A stretch of DNA of 64,000 nt from Brachynemurus nebulosus (Eukaryota > Arthropoda > Insecta > Neuroptera > Myrmeleontidae), in NCBI GenBank assembly GCA_035578155.1, contig JAPWDM010000015.1, positions 13,130,574 through 13,194,573 of the forward strand, written 5' to 3'. Shown piece after piece: positions 27,385 through 38,962 of this stretch. Position 1 is the stretch's first letter, and every line of letters starts with the position of its first letter. Under the pieces are notes generated by a model. The model was not told where the DNA came from, did not search any database, and saw only the letters and a program-made list of their open reading frames with translations. The translations under genes were made by a program, and so were the position numbers.

Positions 27385-27535
27385 CATCTAGTGAAATTTT
27401 GTCTAACCTAACCTAACCGAACCTAGCAAAATTTTTTCTAACCTAACGCAACCCAGCGAAATTTTGTCTAACCTAACCTAATCTAACCTAACCTAACAAA
27501 ATTTTTTTCCAACATAACCGAACCTAAAAATTCAA
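27385..27535. repeat. Degenerate CCTAA minisatellite
   Basis: Four imperfect units of roughly 35-40 bp, each 'aaattttgtctaac' plus 'ctaacctaaccgaac'. CCTAA is the insect telomere motif (TTAGG), but the units are degenerate and longer than five bases, so this is an interstitial minisatellite and not a telomere. Confidence 0.75.
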
Positions 27536-28640
27536 AAATTCCCTAACAGATGGCCCAGCCACCTTCGGGCCCTGTAAATTCCAAGTTTTCACTACTAGAT
27601 GGCGTCTGGACACTAGTGATCCCTGTGTGTAAGTTTGAAAAATTATCAACAGCTGGCACCGAAAATCCTTTTTGATAGTTAAAAGATGGCGTTGCTAGTC
27701 TGAACTACCGCGAACTCTGTACCTTGATTCATAATTTTATCATATTTTTATCTGAAAACAGGTTTAAACTCGTATAAATTGTCAGCTGATGTCATTAGAA
27801 GGTATACTGATATTAATAACGGAGATTTCTGTCTAATATGCAAAAAAATAAAGCAACAGGTTTTAACCTGTATGGCTACATAGTCTAACGGATTCGGGTG
27901 GACGCGTATTGTTATGAATCGGTTAGATATTTGTACGTGGGTTCGTTAAGTTATATTATGATGTTATTATCCATTATTGTATATTTAAATAAGTTCATTA
28001 TTACGTAGAATAAAACTTAAACACGCCAATAAATCCGTTATGATACGCTGTGTCCCTGTATTATGTTAATGTTCATGTTGAAATAAGGGTAATTATTGAA
28101 ACAAACACTTTAGCAAAAATCAAATTATTTATTTAAAATCCGCTGTGGTAATATAAACAATTCACAACCATGAAATTGTTAACTAAAACGAATTAAGGCC
28201 CCACAGCTTAACGGGTGTTTAAAGAGACACTTCCGACTCTTTACAACCCCAAACCCTAATTGAGTTCTCTCCCCCATGTTCATTAGTATATAACCAACAT
28301 ACGATTACCTTACCCTCCCCTCACCCCCAACGACGCCTTTAGTTCCAACCATCGCCGTCGTTGTGTGTGAGTCTCAACTATTAACGACTGTCATTACTAG
28401 CAATGTCATACAGATGTCGTTAATTCCCACTTCCCACAAAGTTATATAAAAGGTAATACACCTGTGTAGTGTTGGTTGCATAAAAACCACAGTTGACGAT
28501 TACTCGTTACAATAGTCAGGGCCGTAGGTAATATTGTCTGCGGGTCTCGTAGCCTTTAAAAATTTTAAAATTTCACTGCCGATATATATGCACATATTCC
28601 GTATACGTAATATGAGTAATGCAAAATGAGTAATGTAAAT
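27536..28640. other. Non-coding, possible solo LTR at 27920-28512
   Basis: A segment tgttatgaatcgg ... cgttaca has a TATA-like ttatataaaagg at 28443 but no repeat partner. No other feature was seen. Confidence 0.25.
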
Positions 28641-29073
28641 TTCTAGAATATTCTAATCGTCAACTAGCAGAGATATCAAAAAACAGACTTCACCGTTGAA
28701 TTGGTCATTAAAAATGAGATTAAATAGTGTAATTTGATAAAAATTCTAGAATATTCTATTTGTCAACTAGTAAAGATGTTGAATAATCAATTGTACCATT
28801 TAATTGTCCATTGAAAAAGAGGTCAAATTACACATTTTGACAAATGTTCTGGAATATTCTATTCGTCAACTAGCACAGATGTTCAAAAATAGACGTCGCC
28901 ATTGAATTGGCTACCAAAAAAGAGACCAAATAGCACATTTTGAGAAATGCTTTAGAATATTCTATTTGTCAACTAACAAAGATATTGGAAAATCTACTGC
29001 ACCACTTAAATGTCCGATTTTGACAAAAAATTTTACGAGTAGAATATTCTTTTACGAGTAGAATATTCTAGAA
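28641..29073. repeat. 103-bp tandem repeat, each unit headed by a heat-shock-element-like site
   Basis: Units start at 28641, 28744, 28847 and 28948 (spacing 103, 103, 101). Each opens with ttctagaatattc or a one- to two-base variant, then a '(t/c)gtcaacta' block. At 29042-29073 two more gaatattc sites close the array, the last being gaatattctagaa. TTCnnGAAnnTTC is the exact three-box pattern bound by heat-shock factor. No promoter or gene lies immediately next to it. Confidence 0.8.
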
Positions 29074-29339
29074 TTTTTGTCAGGTTCCGCTATTTGGCGT
29101 CTTTTACGCTGATAAATGCGATAGTGAAGTTGATTTTTCGACAGTTTTCTAAAAGTTGTCACTCATATTCATTAGTATAACATTCGATTTCCTTTGTCTA
29201 CACAACCGAATTTTAGGTGTAAATTGTTTCCTAAGATAATATTGTTTTAAATAAGTTCAGATAAATAATATTTACCAACCCCCGAAACAAAAGTTTACCG
29301 ACGTCCCTGATCTTCCGATTTTACGTACTTCCCCTTAAA

Positions 29340-30990
29340 TTTGCACCGACTACTACGTAAAATTGGATTTGTGGTGTATATCAAGAACTCTATCGAACGC
29401 AGAGAAAAATTACAGCCACTTGGATAAAGAAGCAACCGCTATATATTGATCTTTTAAACGGCTATATCACTACCTATACGGGAACAAATTTGAATTATTC
29501 AACGATAATCAACCTTTGAAAACAATATTTGATCATAATTATTGCTGTCAATATCAGCATTACGTTTGACATGTTATGCAATATTTTTACCACAATTTAA
29601 CTACACGATTACATACAGAAGCGGAAAACAAAATAAAGTTGTAGATTATCTTTCGCGGACACCTACAGAACGGAAAGAACCAATAAAAATAGGTGATATC
29701 TATATAGTACACGAAGAAGCAGTTAACCTCTTACAAGATTGTAAATACGAAAAAGTAATTACGGCAAAGGAAGTAGCTAAAGAAACTCTAAAGGATTCAA
29801 AATTACGCGAATTACTGCAAGATTTAAAGTCAGGAAAACAAAGTAATTCCGAGTATTCGGTACACAATAACATTATTTTTAGAGGACATCGAGTAGTCAT
29901 ATCAGAGATCTTACAAGACTACGTTTTAAAAGAATTGCATCAAACACGTAGTGGAATCGTAAAAATGAAAGCGTTAGCAAGGTCTACTCTTTACTGGAAG
30001 AACATCGATTAGGAAATCGAATCAATAGTTAAATCGTGTCCAGCATGTTTCAGATTTCAAAATAATCCAACTAAGGTGCCCCCACATACATGGGAAACGC
30101 TCGTGGAACCATGGCAGCGTATACACATTGATTTTGCAGGTTCTTATTTAGAAAATAATTCTTAATCGTAGTTGACGCGCTGACAAAATGGATTCAGGTA
30201 GAAATGTTCAATAGACTACCCACTTCAATGAGCACAACAAAAAGTTTAAAATGATTTTTACGTCACAAGGAATACCGTATACAATTGTAACGGATAATAC
30301 TGCTGTCTTCAAATCCAGCGAATTCGAAAATTTTTGTGAAAATATAGGAATAACACACCTGACATCAGCTCCTTTTCATCCAGCTACAAATGGTCAAGCA
30401 GACCGCACAGTACAAACAGTGAAACAAAAATTAAAGAAACTTGTTTCCGAGAGAACAGAAAACATCGATGACAGATTACAAGAAATTGTATTTCAGTATC
30501 GAAACACGCCTTTAAATAATGATACAGAGATAAACGATCCAAACGATTACGTAAACTACGGGAATTTAAAGTAGGGGAAAGAGTTTTTCTAGAAATTACA
30601 TTGGTCCTGATAAGTGGCGCCCGGGAGTTATTATCGAGAAGTTAGGTCGACTACATTATCATGTCTGGCTAAGCAATAAATATATTATAAAGCGGCATAC
30701 AGACCAATTAACGACTACCGAATGCAATGAAAACTTTTCTGGAAATAGTGAACAAATAGAAAATAAGTCAACACCGAAAACAGTAATGTTTAGATTACCG
30801 CCAATTGTGGACAGACCAAAAATTAGCCCTAGCATGGCACATCGAATACGGGATGCATAAAACAGTCTACCAAATGCAAATATAAACAGTGATGTGGAGG
30901 AGAACACGTTACCTAATAACCAAGAGCCGAAACCTCATTTAAGACGTTCGACCAGGACAAAGAAACCAGTCAGCAGACTAAATTTATAAC
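29340..30990 (+). pseudogene. pol: Ty3/Gypsy RNase H, integrase and tail (copy B, 3' part)
   Basis: RNase H: KNYSHLDKEATAIYWSFKR, YLYGNKFELF, NDNQPL, then TYRSGKQNKVVDYLSRTP (to about 29660). Integrase zinc region: KELHQTRSGIVKMKALARST, SCPACFRF. Core: WQRIHIDFAG (first Asp, about 30128), IVTDNTAVFKSSEF (second Asp, about 30285), and NGQADRTVQT, where the catalytic Glu of the family is Asp. A decayed C-terminal region continues to about 30990. Stops (e.g. 30012, 30574) and frameshifts are frequent. It is in the same orientation as 23715-24340 and continues it, so both are one disrupted element. Confidence 0.9.
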
Positions 30991-31040
30991 CTGTTAATTA
31001 AAAAAAAAATTTTTTTTGTATTATGGCTTTGTTCATAATT

Positions 31041-31463
31041 AAAGAAGGGAGAATTGTTATATCCGCGTACCTCACGTATCTATATTCTGTGTATGTTCAC
31101 CTCACCATCTATGGTTACGGTCAGTTATATATCTATGGTCATCAATCCTATCTATGACTATGGTTATCTGCGATCATACAATATATAAATATATGACATA
31201 TGCATCGTGTACATTGTAATATAATATTAAAATCTTGTCTATTATCATTTATTATTTGTGGAATTAAAATAAAATACACCCCAGCTATTTTTACTACGGT
31301 CAAACCGTTGATTTAATTAAAAAATTGTTCAGATAGAAGTAGATACCAAGGGAGCAACCGAATGCTATCTCCAGATAGTCTATTTTAGTGAAGGTCATTT
31401 TGACTTTCAGAAGGCTCAAAACAAATTTCTGTCACAGTCTCGGGCTCAAATTTTACTATAACA
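31041..31463 (+). repeat. Polypurine tract and putative 3' LTR of Gypsy copy B
   Basis: aaagaagggagaat (31041-31054) is followed by tgttatatccgcgtacc. A TG...CA segment ends ctataaca at 31463, with TGTTAT/ATAACA inverted ends and aataaaat at 31267. Position after pol and PPT fits a 409-bp LTR. No 5' partner exists in the window. 31286-31372 is shared with 59341-59432 (inverted), so part of the segment may be another repeat. Confidence 0.5.
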
Positions 31464-31845
31464 GTCTGTGTAATAGCTAAATTTCCATAACTGAAATTCG
31501 CTAAAAATTATAATTAACAATTAAAAAAAAATATAATTGAAAAGTCAGTATATCCATATATTACAATTCATATCGCACTTGTTAATTACCATACTTAAGT
31601 CAAGGTTCACGAAATGAATCAATTTGAAATTCAAAATTTCATTGTTAGGTAAAAGATTCATTGTCAATATTTTCTTTCCTTTAATACGCAAGTTTTTATT
31701 CAAAACATTTAAATATTTTAATCATTAAAAATTCAGTTCGTGTTTTTTTCAAATTTAACGAATTTTTTGCAAGTGATGCGCTATAAAAAAAAAAAAAAAA
31801 AAAAAAAACTTTTTTGGAGTTATTTTTTGGGAAACTATTTTGGGA
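31464..31845. other. AT-rich DNA, no gene
   Basis: Contains a poly(A) run at about 31785-31808; nothing else recognised. Confidence 0.5.
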
Positions 31846-32427
31846 AATGAAAAAAAACTTTTATACATTAAAGTACATGTAATTAAGTGTATCATGAATA
31901 TTCTTTCTTTATTTCTGATCAGCTATCTGCCCCTATAAGCGTGTTGAAGGTCACAAGCCCAAAAAAAAAAAAAAAAAAACAAAAAAAACAAAAACGGTGA
32001 CAATGATTCAAAGAAAGCTATAAATCCGATTGAATTAAAATTGGATGTATTCTCTTAATTATAGTGTTTTTTGTGAAACTATTTAGAATCAACCCTTAAC
32101 ATAAAAAATTAGATTTTTTAGAACGCCTGAAAGGTCAAAACTTTTCTTACTTTTTTTTCCCAAAATGACGCCAAAAAAAAAGTATGAGGCCTGATGGACT
32201 GATTCTAGATAGCCTTACAGAAAACCCCATAATAAAGAGAATGCATCCAATTTTAGTCCATTTGGACTTATAGTTTTTTTTTAATCATTGGCACCGTTTT
32301 AAATTACAAATTTTACATGTGATATTCAACCGGTTTACAAGAGCAGATACAAGGCCAGACAAAAAGAAAAAAAAATCAAGATATACTTAATTATATGTAC
32401 TTTAATGTCCAAAACCTTTTTTTCATT
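31846..32427. repeat. Palindromic MITE-like element, about 580 bp
   Basis: 31846-32096 pairs with 32194-32427. Matching blocks include cattaaagtacat / (mirror) atgtactttaatg, attggatgtattctctt / mirror, and tttagaatcaaccc / mirror. Divergence is high. Poly(A) interruptions lie in the left arm. The loop of about 100 bp contains cccaaaatgacgcc. No coding. Confidence 0.7.
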
Positions 32428-34200
32428 ACAATAAATCAAGGGACCAAACTACTATCATGATAGTTGGTATTCCGACTGTAATCAGAATTTTACGTCATCA
32501 AACTTGGCAGAGAGGTGGGAGGTTATATACGTATTTAGAGTTTGTGTTGGTATGTGTAGGGTAATGGATGTTTGTATGTGTGATACTCTGTATGTATGTA
32601 GCGAGTGGTCCAAGGTGGGAATGGATACGTATACTCGAACAACCGTATGCATGTACCTGCTACTAATGCCAATGGACGACTAATCAGTAAGCAGTATAAA
32701 CTGCTACTTATTGCAACTTTCGGATCACACTTTTTTATATGTAGGCTTGATCTGTCTCATCTGTGCAATAAATAGTTTCTCCAAAAAAATTCCCCAAAAA
32801 GTATTTTTTAGCACATGACTTGTAAAAGACCCCCTAAACAAGGAAAATATCTTTTTTATAAATTTTAGCTGTAAAAAATTTCTTCTACAAATAAATCAGT
32901 AGTGTCTTTCTTACATTTTTTGGTACTAAAACAAAAAAAAAAAAAAATATTTGACAATTTTTGAATTTATCCCTTCCATATAAACGTAACCATTCAGGAG
33001 ATACTTCGAAATCAAAGTTTTTTAGTGAATAAAAGGATGATTACTGGAATCTTTAAACTGTTAAGCAGTGAGAAATAATTGTTGTTACTCTAATGTCTAT
33101 TCAATTTCTAAGAAAAAGTACAAAAGATAGGGAAAAAATAAAGAAAATTTTTAACTTTTTAAAGAAAAAATAAATCTAACAAGCACAGTTTTAAAAAAAA
33201 TAGAACTGCCTTTAAAAAAAATAACGGATTATAATTTTTTTATACAGTACGCTTCATTTATGGGATAAAAGTGAGTCACTTTAAATTATCAGGTGAATTA
33301 CTCGGTGAGCTGAATTTTACAATTTTTAAATGTTTTAAATTGTTTGACGTAGATGTTTAACGTAATTTAAATTTTGCTAATTTGGATATGAATAGAAACC
33401 TAAAATGTGTAGTACAATAAATTCACCATTGTAAAAATTAATTTTTCCGTACATTATCAACAAGCTTTTATAAATATTACGGTAAATGTACTGGTTATTT
33501 TATTAGAAAAATATTTTAGAGAGATAATTATACAATTTAGCGTTTAGTATATAATATAGCTTATGAAAGATGTGTTTGATGATTGATCTAACGTCATTAA
33601 AATATTCAAAATAAAATTTTGAACATTTAACTTTTTATAAGGTTCACATGTATTTTTAATTAATATTTATAACTGTTATTTAACCCTAGATGACTTTGAC
33701 TTTGCTTGGCATACATGGGTATTTCTTATGAACCCTTTTTTAGTCTATTGGGATACAAATTCAACTTTTTTTTCAAATTCATCGGAGGGAGGGACGCGAC
33801 ATTCGGGTCGCCGATTTGAATCGGCTTTATTCCACAGCTTGATCTTTGGGAGTAAAATAAATCCTAGAGCGGTTCGTTCCAATGCGGCCCTGTTTGCGAA
33901 AAAAATAATTTTTTTTAAATTTTTTAAAATTTTCAATTTTTCTGTTTATTAAATTATTTTATACGCTAACCTTTTCATTCTATTGCTCTGTTTTGTGGAG
34001 GCTTCTTTTGTGTGGGGATCTTTGGCACGTGCCTCAAGTGCCCTAATCCAAATCCGGCATTGTAGACAAAAGTGTAAATTTTAACATAGTTTACAATAAT
34101 TTTTAAGGCTTAAAGCTTATGACCATTACTAGTATGGACTTTTCCAATAGTTCCAAACCAAACAATAATTAATTTCCTCCAGAATTAAAGCATCAAAACT
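32428..34200. other. Long AT-rich stretch, no supported gene
   Basis: A small palindrome aactatcatgatagtt lies at about 32448. A GC-richer block is at 32500-32710. A 74-codon frame at 33728-33952 sits opposite another open frame in mirrored position and shows no family features. Nothing else seen. Confidence 0.45.
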
Positions 34201-34209
34201 TTATCTGCC

Positions 34210-34490
34210 ATGTGTACACTATCAGCAGGCCTCCGAAGACTTATTTTTATCTTAGCTGAACATCCCCAAATACCAGAACTGACACACATTACTCATGAAA
34301 ACGAACTCTATTGTATATACTTTACAGCAGACGAGAACAAATGCATTCATTGCAATAAATTTGGACACTTATCCCCAAAATGTAGAAATATAAACAACCG
34401 TACAGATAATCTAACTCACCGACAACCACAATCACAATTAACCACTACCACCACAAACGAACCAAACACCCAATCCAATACTGAACATAA
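34210..34490 (+). pseudogene. gag-like ORF1 fragment of a non-LTR retrotransposon
   Basis: The frame carries ELTHITHENELYCIYF and a zinc knuckle CIHCNKFGHLSPKC (CX2CX4HX4C), followed by a Thr/Asn/Gln-rich linker. This is the layout of Jockey-type ORF1 nucleic-acid-binding proteins. It is cut at 34491 by a mariner insertion. A Glu/Thr-rich open stretch at 35047-35150 (DLEIIDKETEIASSINTT) on the far side may be its continuation. 5' part missing. Confidence 0.6.
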
Positions 34491-34492
34491 TA

Positions 34493-35028
34493 TTAGGTGT
34501 ACAACTAAGTTCTACCCGTTTTCAAAAGATGGCGTTATCTCACAGCCGGTTATAGGTTAATTATTAATACGCATATATATATACACAGTTGTATTTACTC
34601 TGTAAATTCATCACGCTCTTAATACATATATTAATTTTCAATATATATATTTTTTTTATTGAGTTGAAAATGGAAGTAAATACTATGCATATCCGCCATT
34701 GTCTTCTATACGAATTTCATCAAGGAAAAAGTGCTGCTGAAGCTCAAAGAATAATCTGTGCAACTTATGGTGACAGTGCTATTAATGACAGTACGTGTCA
34801 AAGATGGTTTCGGAAATTCAAAAATGGAGATTTCAATTTAAATGATAAACCACGCTCTGAAGCCTCCAACCATCAGTGACGAGGAATTGCGAGAATTAAT
34901 GGACCAAGATTCTGCGTAAACACAATAACAACCTGCAGAAAAGTTAAACGTCACTCAACAAGCTGTTTCTAAAAGATTACATGCTTTTTTTTGCAAAAAA
35001 CGGGTAGATCTTAGTTGTACACCTACTA
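34493..35028 (+). mobile_element. Internally deleted mariner element
   Basis: Terminal repeats ttaggtgtacaactaagttc (34493) and the mirror ending gttgtacaccta (about 35024), preceded by TA. Length about 535 bp against roughly 1.3 kb for complete mariners. Only the N-terminal part of the transposase remains, so this is a MITE-like deletion derivative. Confidence 0.85.
34670..34975 (+). pseudogene. Mariner transposase N-terminus (HTH domains)
   Basis: ATG at 34670 gives MEVNTMHIRHCLLYEFHQGK, SAAEAQRIICATYGDSAI and CQRWFRKFKNGDFNLNDKPR, the Mos1-type first helix-turn-helix and GRPR-like linker. After frameshifts, TISDEELRELMDQ and EKLNVTQQAVSKRLHA (second HTH) are readable up to about 34985. 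The catalytic domain is deleted; the right terminal repeat follows directly. Confidence 0.85.
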
Positions 35029-35286
35029 GTATCAACCCCACCAAGACTTGGAAATAATCGACAAAGAAACAGAAATAGCAAGCTCAATAAATACCACAAT
35101 CGAATTCGAAACCATAGAAACCTCAAGAAAAAAGAACCCGCACCAGCAGTAGTTCCGACTTGATGGCATCATGACACTGCACTGGCCGAAAATTTTTTGT
35201 AGTTAAAATTTAATAACTTCAATCGATTGTAGGTCATTGTAGATGTTTGTAGTATAATTTTTTTCATTTGTAGTTCTTTAGTTAAT

Positions 35287-35993
35287 TGTTGAGAAGCGCA
35301 TTGCCTTTATATAGGCGTCGCATTTATACATAATAATTCTGTAGAACAAATTTTGAAATTATTGTGGAATTTGCGGACTTCGCTGAAATTTATAGCCAAT
35401 CAATTAAATAATTGACGCGGTGGGGACATGTTTCCTGACCCACGCGTGGCTAAATGAGGTGGCGATCAAATTCAGTAATATCAGAAGTATTCGCGACGGG
35501 ACACGGGAAACACACCGGGGTTGTGTTCGTGTGGTGTCGTGGTCGCTTCGGGGGCTATGCGTGGGGTTGGTTGGGGTGCGCTCAAAAAAAGTCCCGCATT
35601 CAGGTCAAAAACATATTTATTTCAATAGCTAACTAAAAATTAAAGAGAAATAATGAAAACAAAGGAAAATGAATAAAACAACAGAAGAGTAAAAAAGACA
35701 AAAAAGAACGGACTCACCAAATCCTCCACGTAGAAACTTTCACTACCTTAATTATTAAATCCCCAATTCACCGTTATTAACTCAGAACGTGTAACCCTCC
35801 CGAAAACTAAAGAAAGACTGTTCATTAATTTTTCTGTTAAAACAATAGGTACCGCAAAAGAAAGTCATTGCCCCATGGCCCATTCATATGCAAATGCCGA
35901 CTCAGCGCCTTAGTCGCTCACATTTGGCATATACAGGGTTTTCTTTTATAATAATTTTATTCTGTTTTTATATACAGGGCCTGCTTCGTTACA
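35287..35993. repeat. LTR-like segment(s) flanking an env-bearing retroelement
   Basis: 35287-35530 (tgttgagaagcgc, ttatataggcgtcgc, ttgacgcggtggggac) is a second copy of the repeat at 56636-57095. The right boundary 35993 reads on the minus strand as a polypurine tract (cagggggggggtat) followed by tgtaacgaagcaggcc, a typical LTR start for an element running leftward, with tgaaataaatatg as a poly(A) signal at about 35618. Either one 707-bp LTR (TG...CA both ways) or two abutting LTRs. The orientation evidence conflicts. Confidence 0.5.
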
Positions 35994-36878
35994 ATACCCC
36001 CCCCTGCGAAAAAGATGGCTGCTTAGGTAAGCAGTCAGCCTTTTCAAACTTATCAAAACCTTCCGTATCCGTGAGTTAGGTGAGTCTGCCCTAGGTATCC
36101 CTATCCTTAATAATCCTTATCCTTAGAAGTTCTTATCATTATTACAATATTAACTTTTTAAATGCCATGTATAGACTTCCGGAAGTGACAATTCGTAACT
36201 ATTGTTATTTTGCATAAGAAACGCAACATTAATCCACATGGTATTTTTTTGTAGTAAAGGCGGTATTAGACTAATATCTCTAACATTGAATTTTTCTTTT
36301 AAAATTTTCTTAATTGTCAGTTTCTGAACTCTATGATATACATTAATAAAACATTCTCCATAACTTAAAAGGAATAAAAACCCATTATCTACCATTTTTT
36401 TTAAAATTAAACATTAATATTATGTATATGTATTTATGTATATATTTCCTCCGATAACGCATAATAATATGCATTAGGTATCTTTCATCATAACTGATTG
36501 TGAGATACATATCTGTGATTGTGATTATTAATTAGTACATACTACATAAATACATATTGTTCAACCCGTGAAAATAATTTTTTTTTTTTTGTTAACAATG
36601 ATAACTAAATCTACCACATAGTACACTATAAACTCAATTGTAAGCAATCTTTTAGGTATGTTTCTAAATATCTAGAAATGTTGAATTATACACAATATTA
36701 TTTTTATTATTCCCCCTTTTTTTTTGCTTAAGTAAAATATGAAAATTATTAGATTTAGAATTGTCTTTTCACAGTGTTGTGGTCCTATTAATTTTCCCCT
36801 TAATTTCTAAAATTACAAAATATAAAATTTTTCTTAAAGTTCTTTACATTGTCCAAAAGAGTTTATTCCTGTTCACAT
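35994..36878. other. Non-coding DNA between LTR and env-like gene
   Basis: Contains the polypurine tract at about 35994-36008, AT-rich sequence and T-runs. An 81-codon minus frame at 36150-36395 has no recognisable features. Confidence 0.4.
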
Positions 36879-37890
36879 CTAATTTAACTGGAGCACCACC
36901 TCACTGTAGGGGCTTTTTTGTTTATGGTCGATTTTCAATTTGCCCTTAATGTCACATTCGGTTTCTTTTTGCACTGCCACTACTTCACTGGCACAATTTA
37001 CCTCACTCTCGTTTTCACTCGGTGTCTTTGCCTTGTTATTTTTCCATACCTTCGCATGTAATATAATGTTGGTTAGGGTTCCCCATAACGCACCAATAAG
37101 ATGAAGTCCCAACCCAGATACCTTATATAAGGACCATCCATGTAGGATTGTGTCAATTATAAACTTAATCAGACGGTAGACAAACCATATACCCAGTATG
37201 CCTGTCATTGCCTTTCCAACCCATTGGAAGCAACCCCATAATTTATGTGTGTACGTTTTGATCATGGTATCCAACGAATTTGACGTAAAAGACTTATATA
37301 CTTCGAGATTCTGGAAGTTAGTTGGTTGACCTGCAACACTGCGTGCGAACGTCGTTACTATAGCGTCACGCTCGGATGGTAACATTATATGTGATTTGAT
37401 GTTTTCCAAATCCCTTTCGCTATATATGCCCGATGTAGCCAACAATTGTGGACTAACATATTTCCATGTGGTTGGTTTTTGCGGTCGTAAGTACTGCGGG
37501 TTCTGTCCTTCAATGATCCCAGGTAACAATTTATACCATACTTCGTTCAATGAGTACATACGTGCAACAAAAGAGGTACAACTCTGTTGTAAGCCATGAC
37601 TTTGCAAGATGTGACTCCGAGGTGTCATAAAGTAGGACTTATTTAGAAGTGTAACTGGAAGTTCGTTATAACATTTGTCAACGTGTCTAACCTTCTACAG
37701 GTATTCATTTAATTACATGGACAACTTCACGCGCTGTTATTGCGGTATAACCCAGCTCCTTCATATAATTATAGGCGAACTCTTCAGGTAACACCACAGC
37801 TAAGTTCATCATATTTCATATGACCTGTCTTTCCATTTCGCATCTTTGGGTTTGTAATGCGCTGTACAATGAACTTCGCATGAACAATCA
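36879..37890 (-). pseudogene. env: Env-like fusion glycoprotein, C-terminal half (chuvirus-type), degraded
   Basis: The minus frame 37628-36879 (249 codons) includes SGIYSERDLENIKSHI, LPSERDAIVTTFARSV, a transmembrane stretch (about residues 130-185, GIWFVYRLIKFIIDTILHG) and a hydrophilic cytoplasmic tail. Upstream to about 37890 the same protein continues through stops (KELGYTAITAREVVHVIK). The layout is that of class III-type glycoproteins of arthropod chuviruses, captured as env by LTR retrotransposons. That family call is from memory of the motif pattern and needs a search. It is paired with the plus-strand copy at 40195-42265, which shares the TM and post-TM pattern. Broken and non-functional. 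Confidence 0.6.
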
Positions 37891-38453
37891 ATCGCATATG
37901 CGAGCTGCCAATTATCAAAAACCGAGAGAAACTACTCCACAACTAAACGGGAATGTTCAGCTGTTGTGTGGGCAATAAAACACCTGAGATGCTACTTGTA
38001 CGGGAAACGATTCAAAATTGTAACAGACCGTCGACCGTTACGATGGCTTTTGACCATACGGGACCCAAGTTCAAGACTGACTAGATGGACTCTCGCTCTG
38101 GGAGAATACGACTTTGAGATTGAACATTGAGCCGGAAGAATCAAATGCTGAAGATTCGGAAAATTCATACTATCTCCTACCATCCACAAGCTAATGGAAT
38201 GATAGAGCGTAGTCATAGGGTCATCAGGGATATGTTATCTCAATTTGTAGGAGATGGTCAAAGGGATTGGGACTTATGGTTGCCATACATTCTCATGGCA
38301 TTCCGAGGTACCATACATAGCACCACCGGCGACACTCCATTTTTTTTTTTGTTACATGGCCGAGATATGTCACTACCGTACGACCACATTCTTAAATCTA
38401 GAATCGGGGTTTTAAAAAAAGGTTGTAAGTTTTTAAGGGCTGAATCTCAGTAA
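37891..38453 (+). pseudogene. pol: Ty3/Gypsy RNase H fused to integrase by deletion (copy C)
   Basis: RNase H: RNYSTTKRECSAVVWAIKHL, RCYLYGKRFKIVTD, RRPLRWLLTIRDPSSRLTRW and EYDFEIEH (37900-38140). The sequence then jumps directly to the distal integrase core TISYHPQANGMIERSHRVIR (with the catalytic Glu) at 38165 and on to HSTTGDTPFFFLLHGRD at about 38370. The integrase zinc domain and both catalytic Asp segments are missing. The stop at 38126 and the frame change mark an internal deletion. Confidence 0.88.
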
Positions 38454-38962
38454 ATTTTAATTTGGTGCCGATAGCAGTTAGCAGGAAAAAAAAACACAAT
38501 TCGTACGAGGGCATTCCTACCCATGCTTATCCGCCAACTGCCTTTGTGTTTTATTTTTAAATATTAAAAAAGGACCTTAAATAGTAAATTGGAAGGCCTT
38601 TATGAAGATATTTTTTCTTTCCAAAAAATCCAAAATTTCTATTTTATAAATAAAATAAAAAATGACATCAATAACATTTTTTTAGATTATTTACATATGT
38701 ATTATTATAATTATGTATGTATTATATTATATGTATATGTTGTATGTATTACGTATGTATTGCATTTGTTATAAAAGTACGTTCATTTTTTTTTAAATTT
38801 TTAAATTTACTATTCGCCTTCTTGTCTTATAGTATAAATATAAAGCATTTTAAACACATTTGACAATACATTGAATTCCGATGTAAAAATGGAAGAAGTG
38901 GGGGGAATAGTAATGTGGGATCCCTAAAAGGCACTAACTGGATACCAACTCAACACATGTAC
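38454..38962. other. AT-rich DNA with (tatgta)-rich tract, no gene
   Basis: A low-complexity run of atgtatta-like words lies at 38694-38772. Nothing else seen. Confidence 0.5.

Noticed and set aside
27385..27535. Telomere or subtelomere
   Set aside because: Only a few degenerate CCTAA words in a longer unit; no pure TTAGG array.
27920..28512. Solo LTR (tgttatgaatcgg...cgttaca with a TATA-like box)
   Set aside because: No second copy, no target duplication and no polypurine or primer site; kept only as a low-confidence remark.
33728..33952. 74-codon plus ORF and its 63-codon minus counterpart
   Set aside because: Both strands open over the same stretch, no recognisable domain, poly-T driven 3' end.
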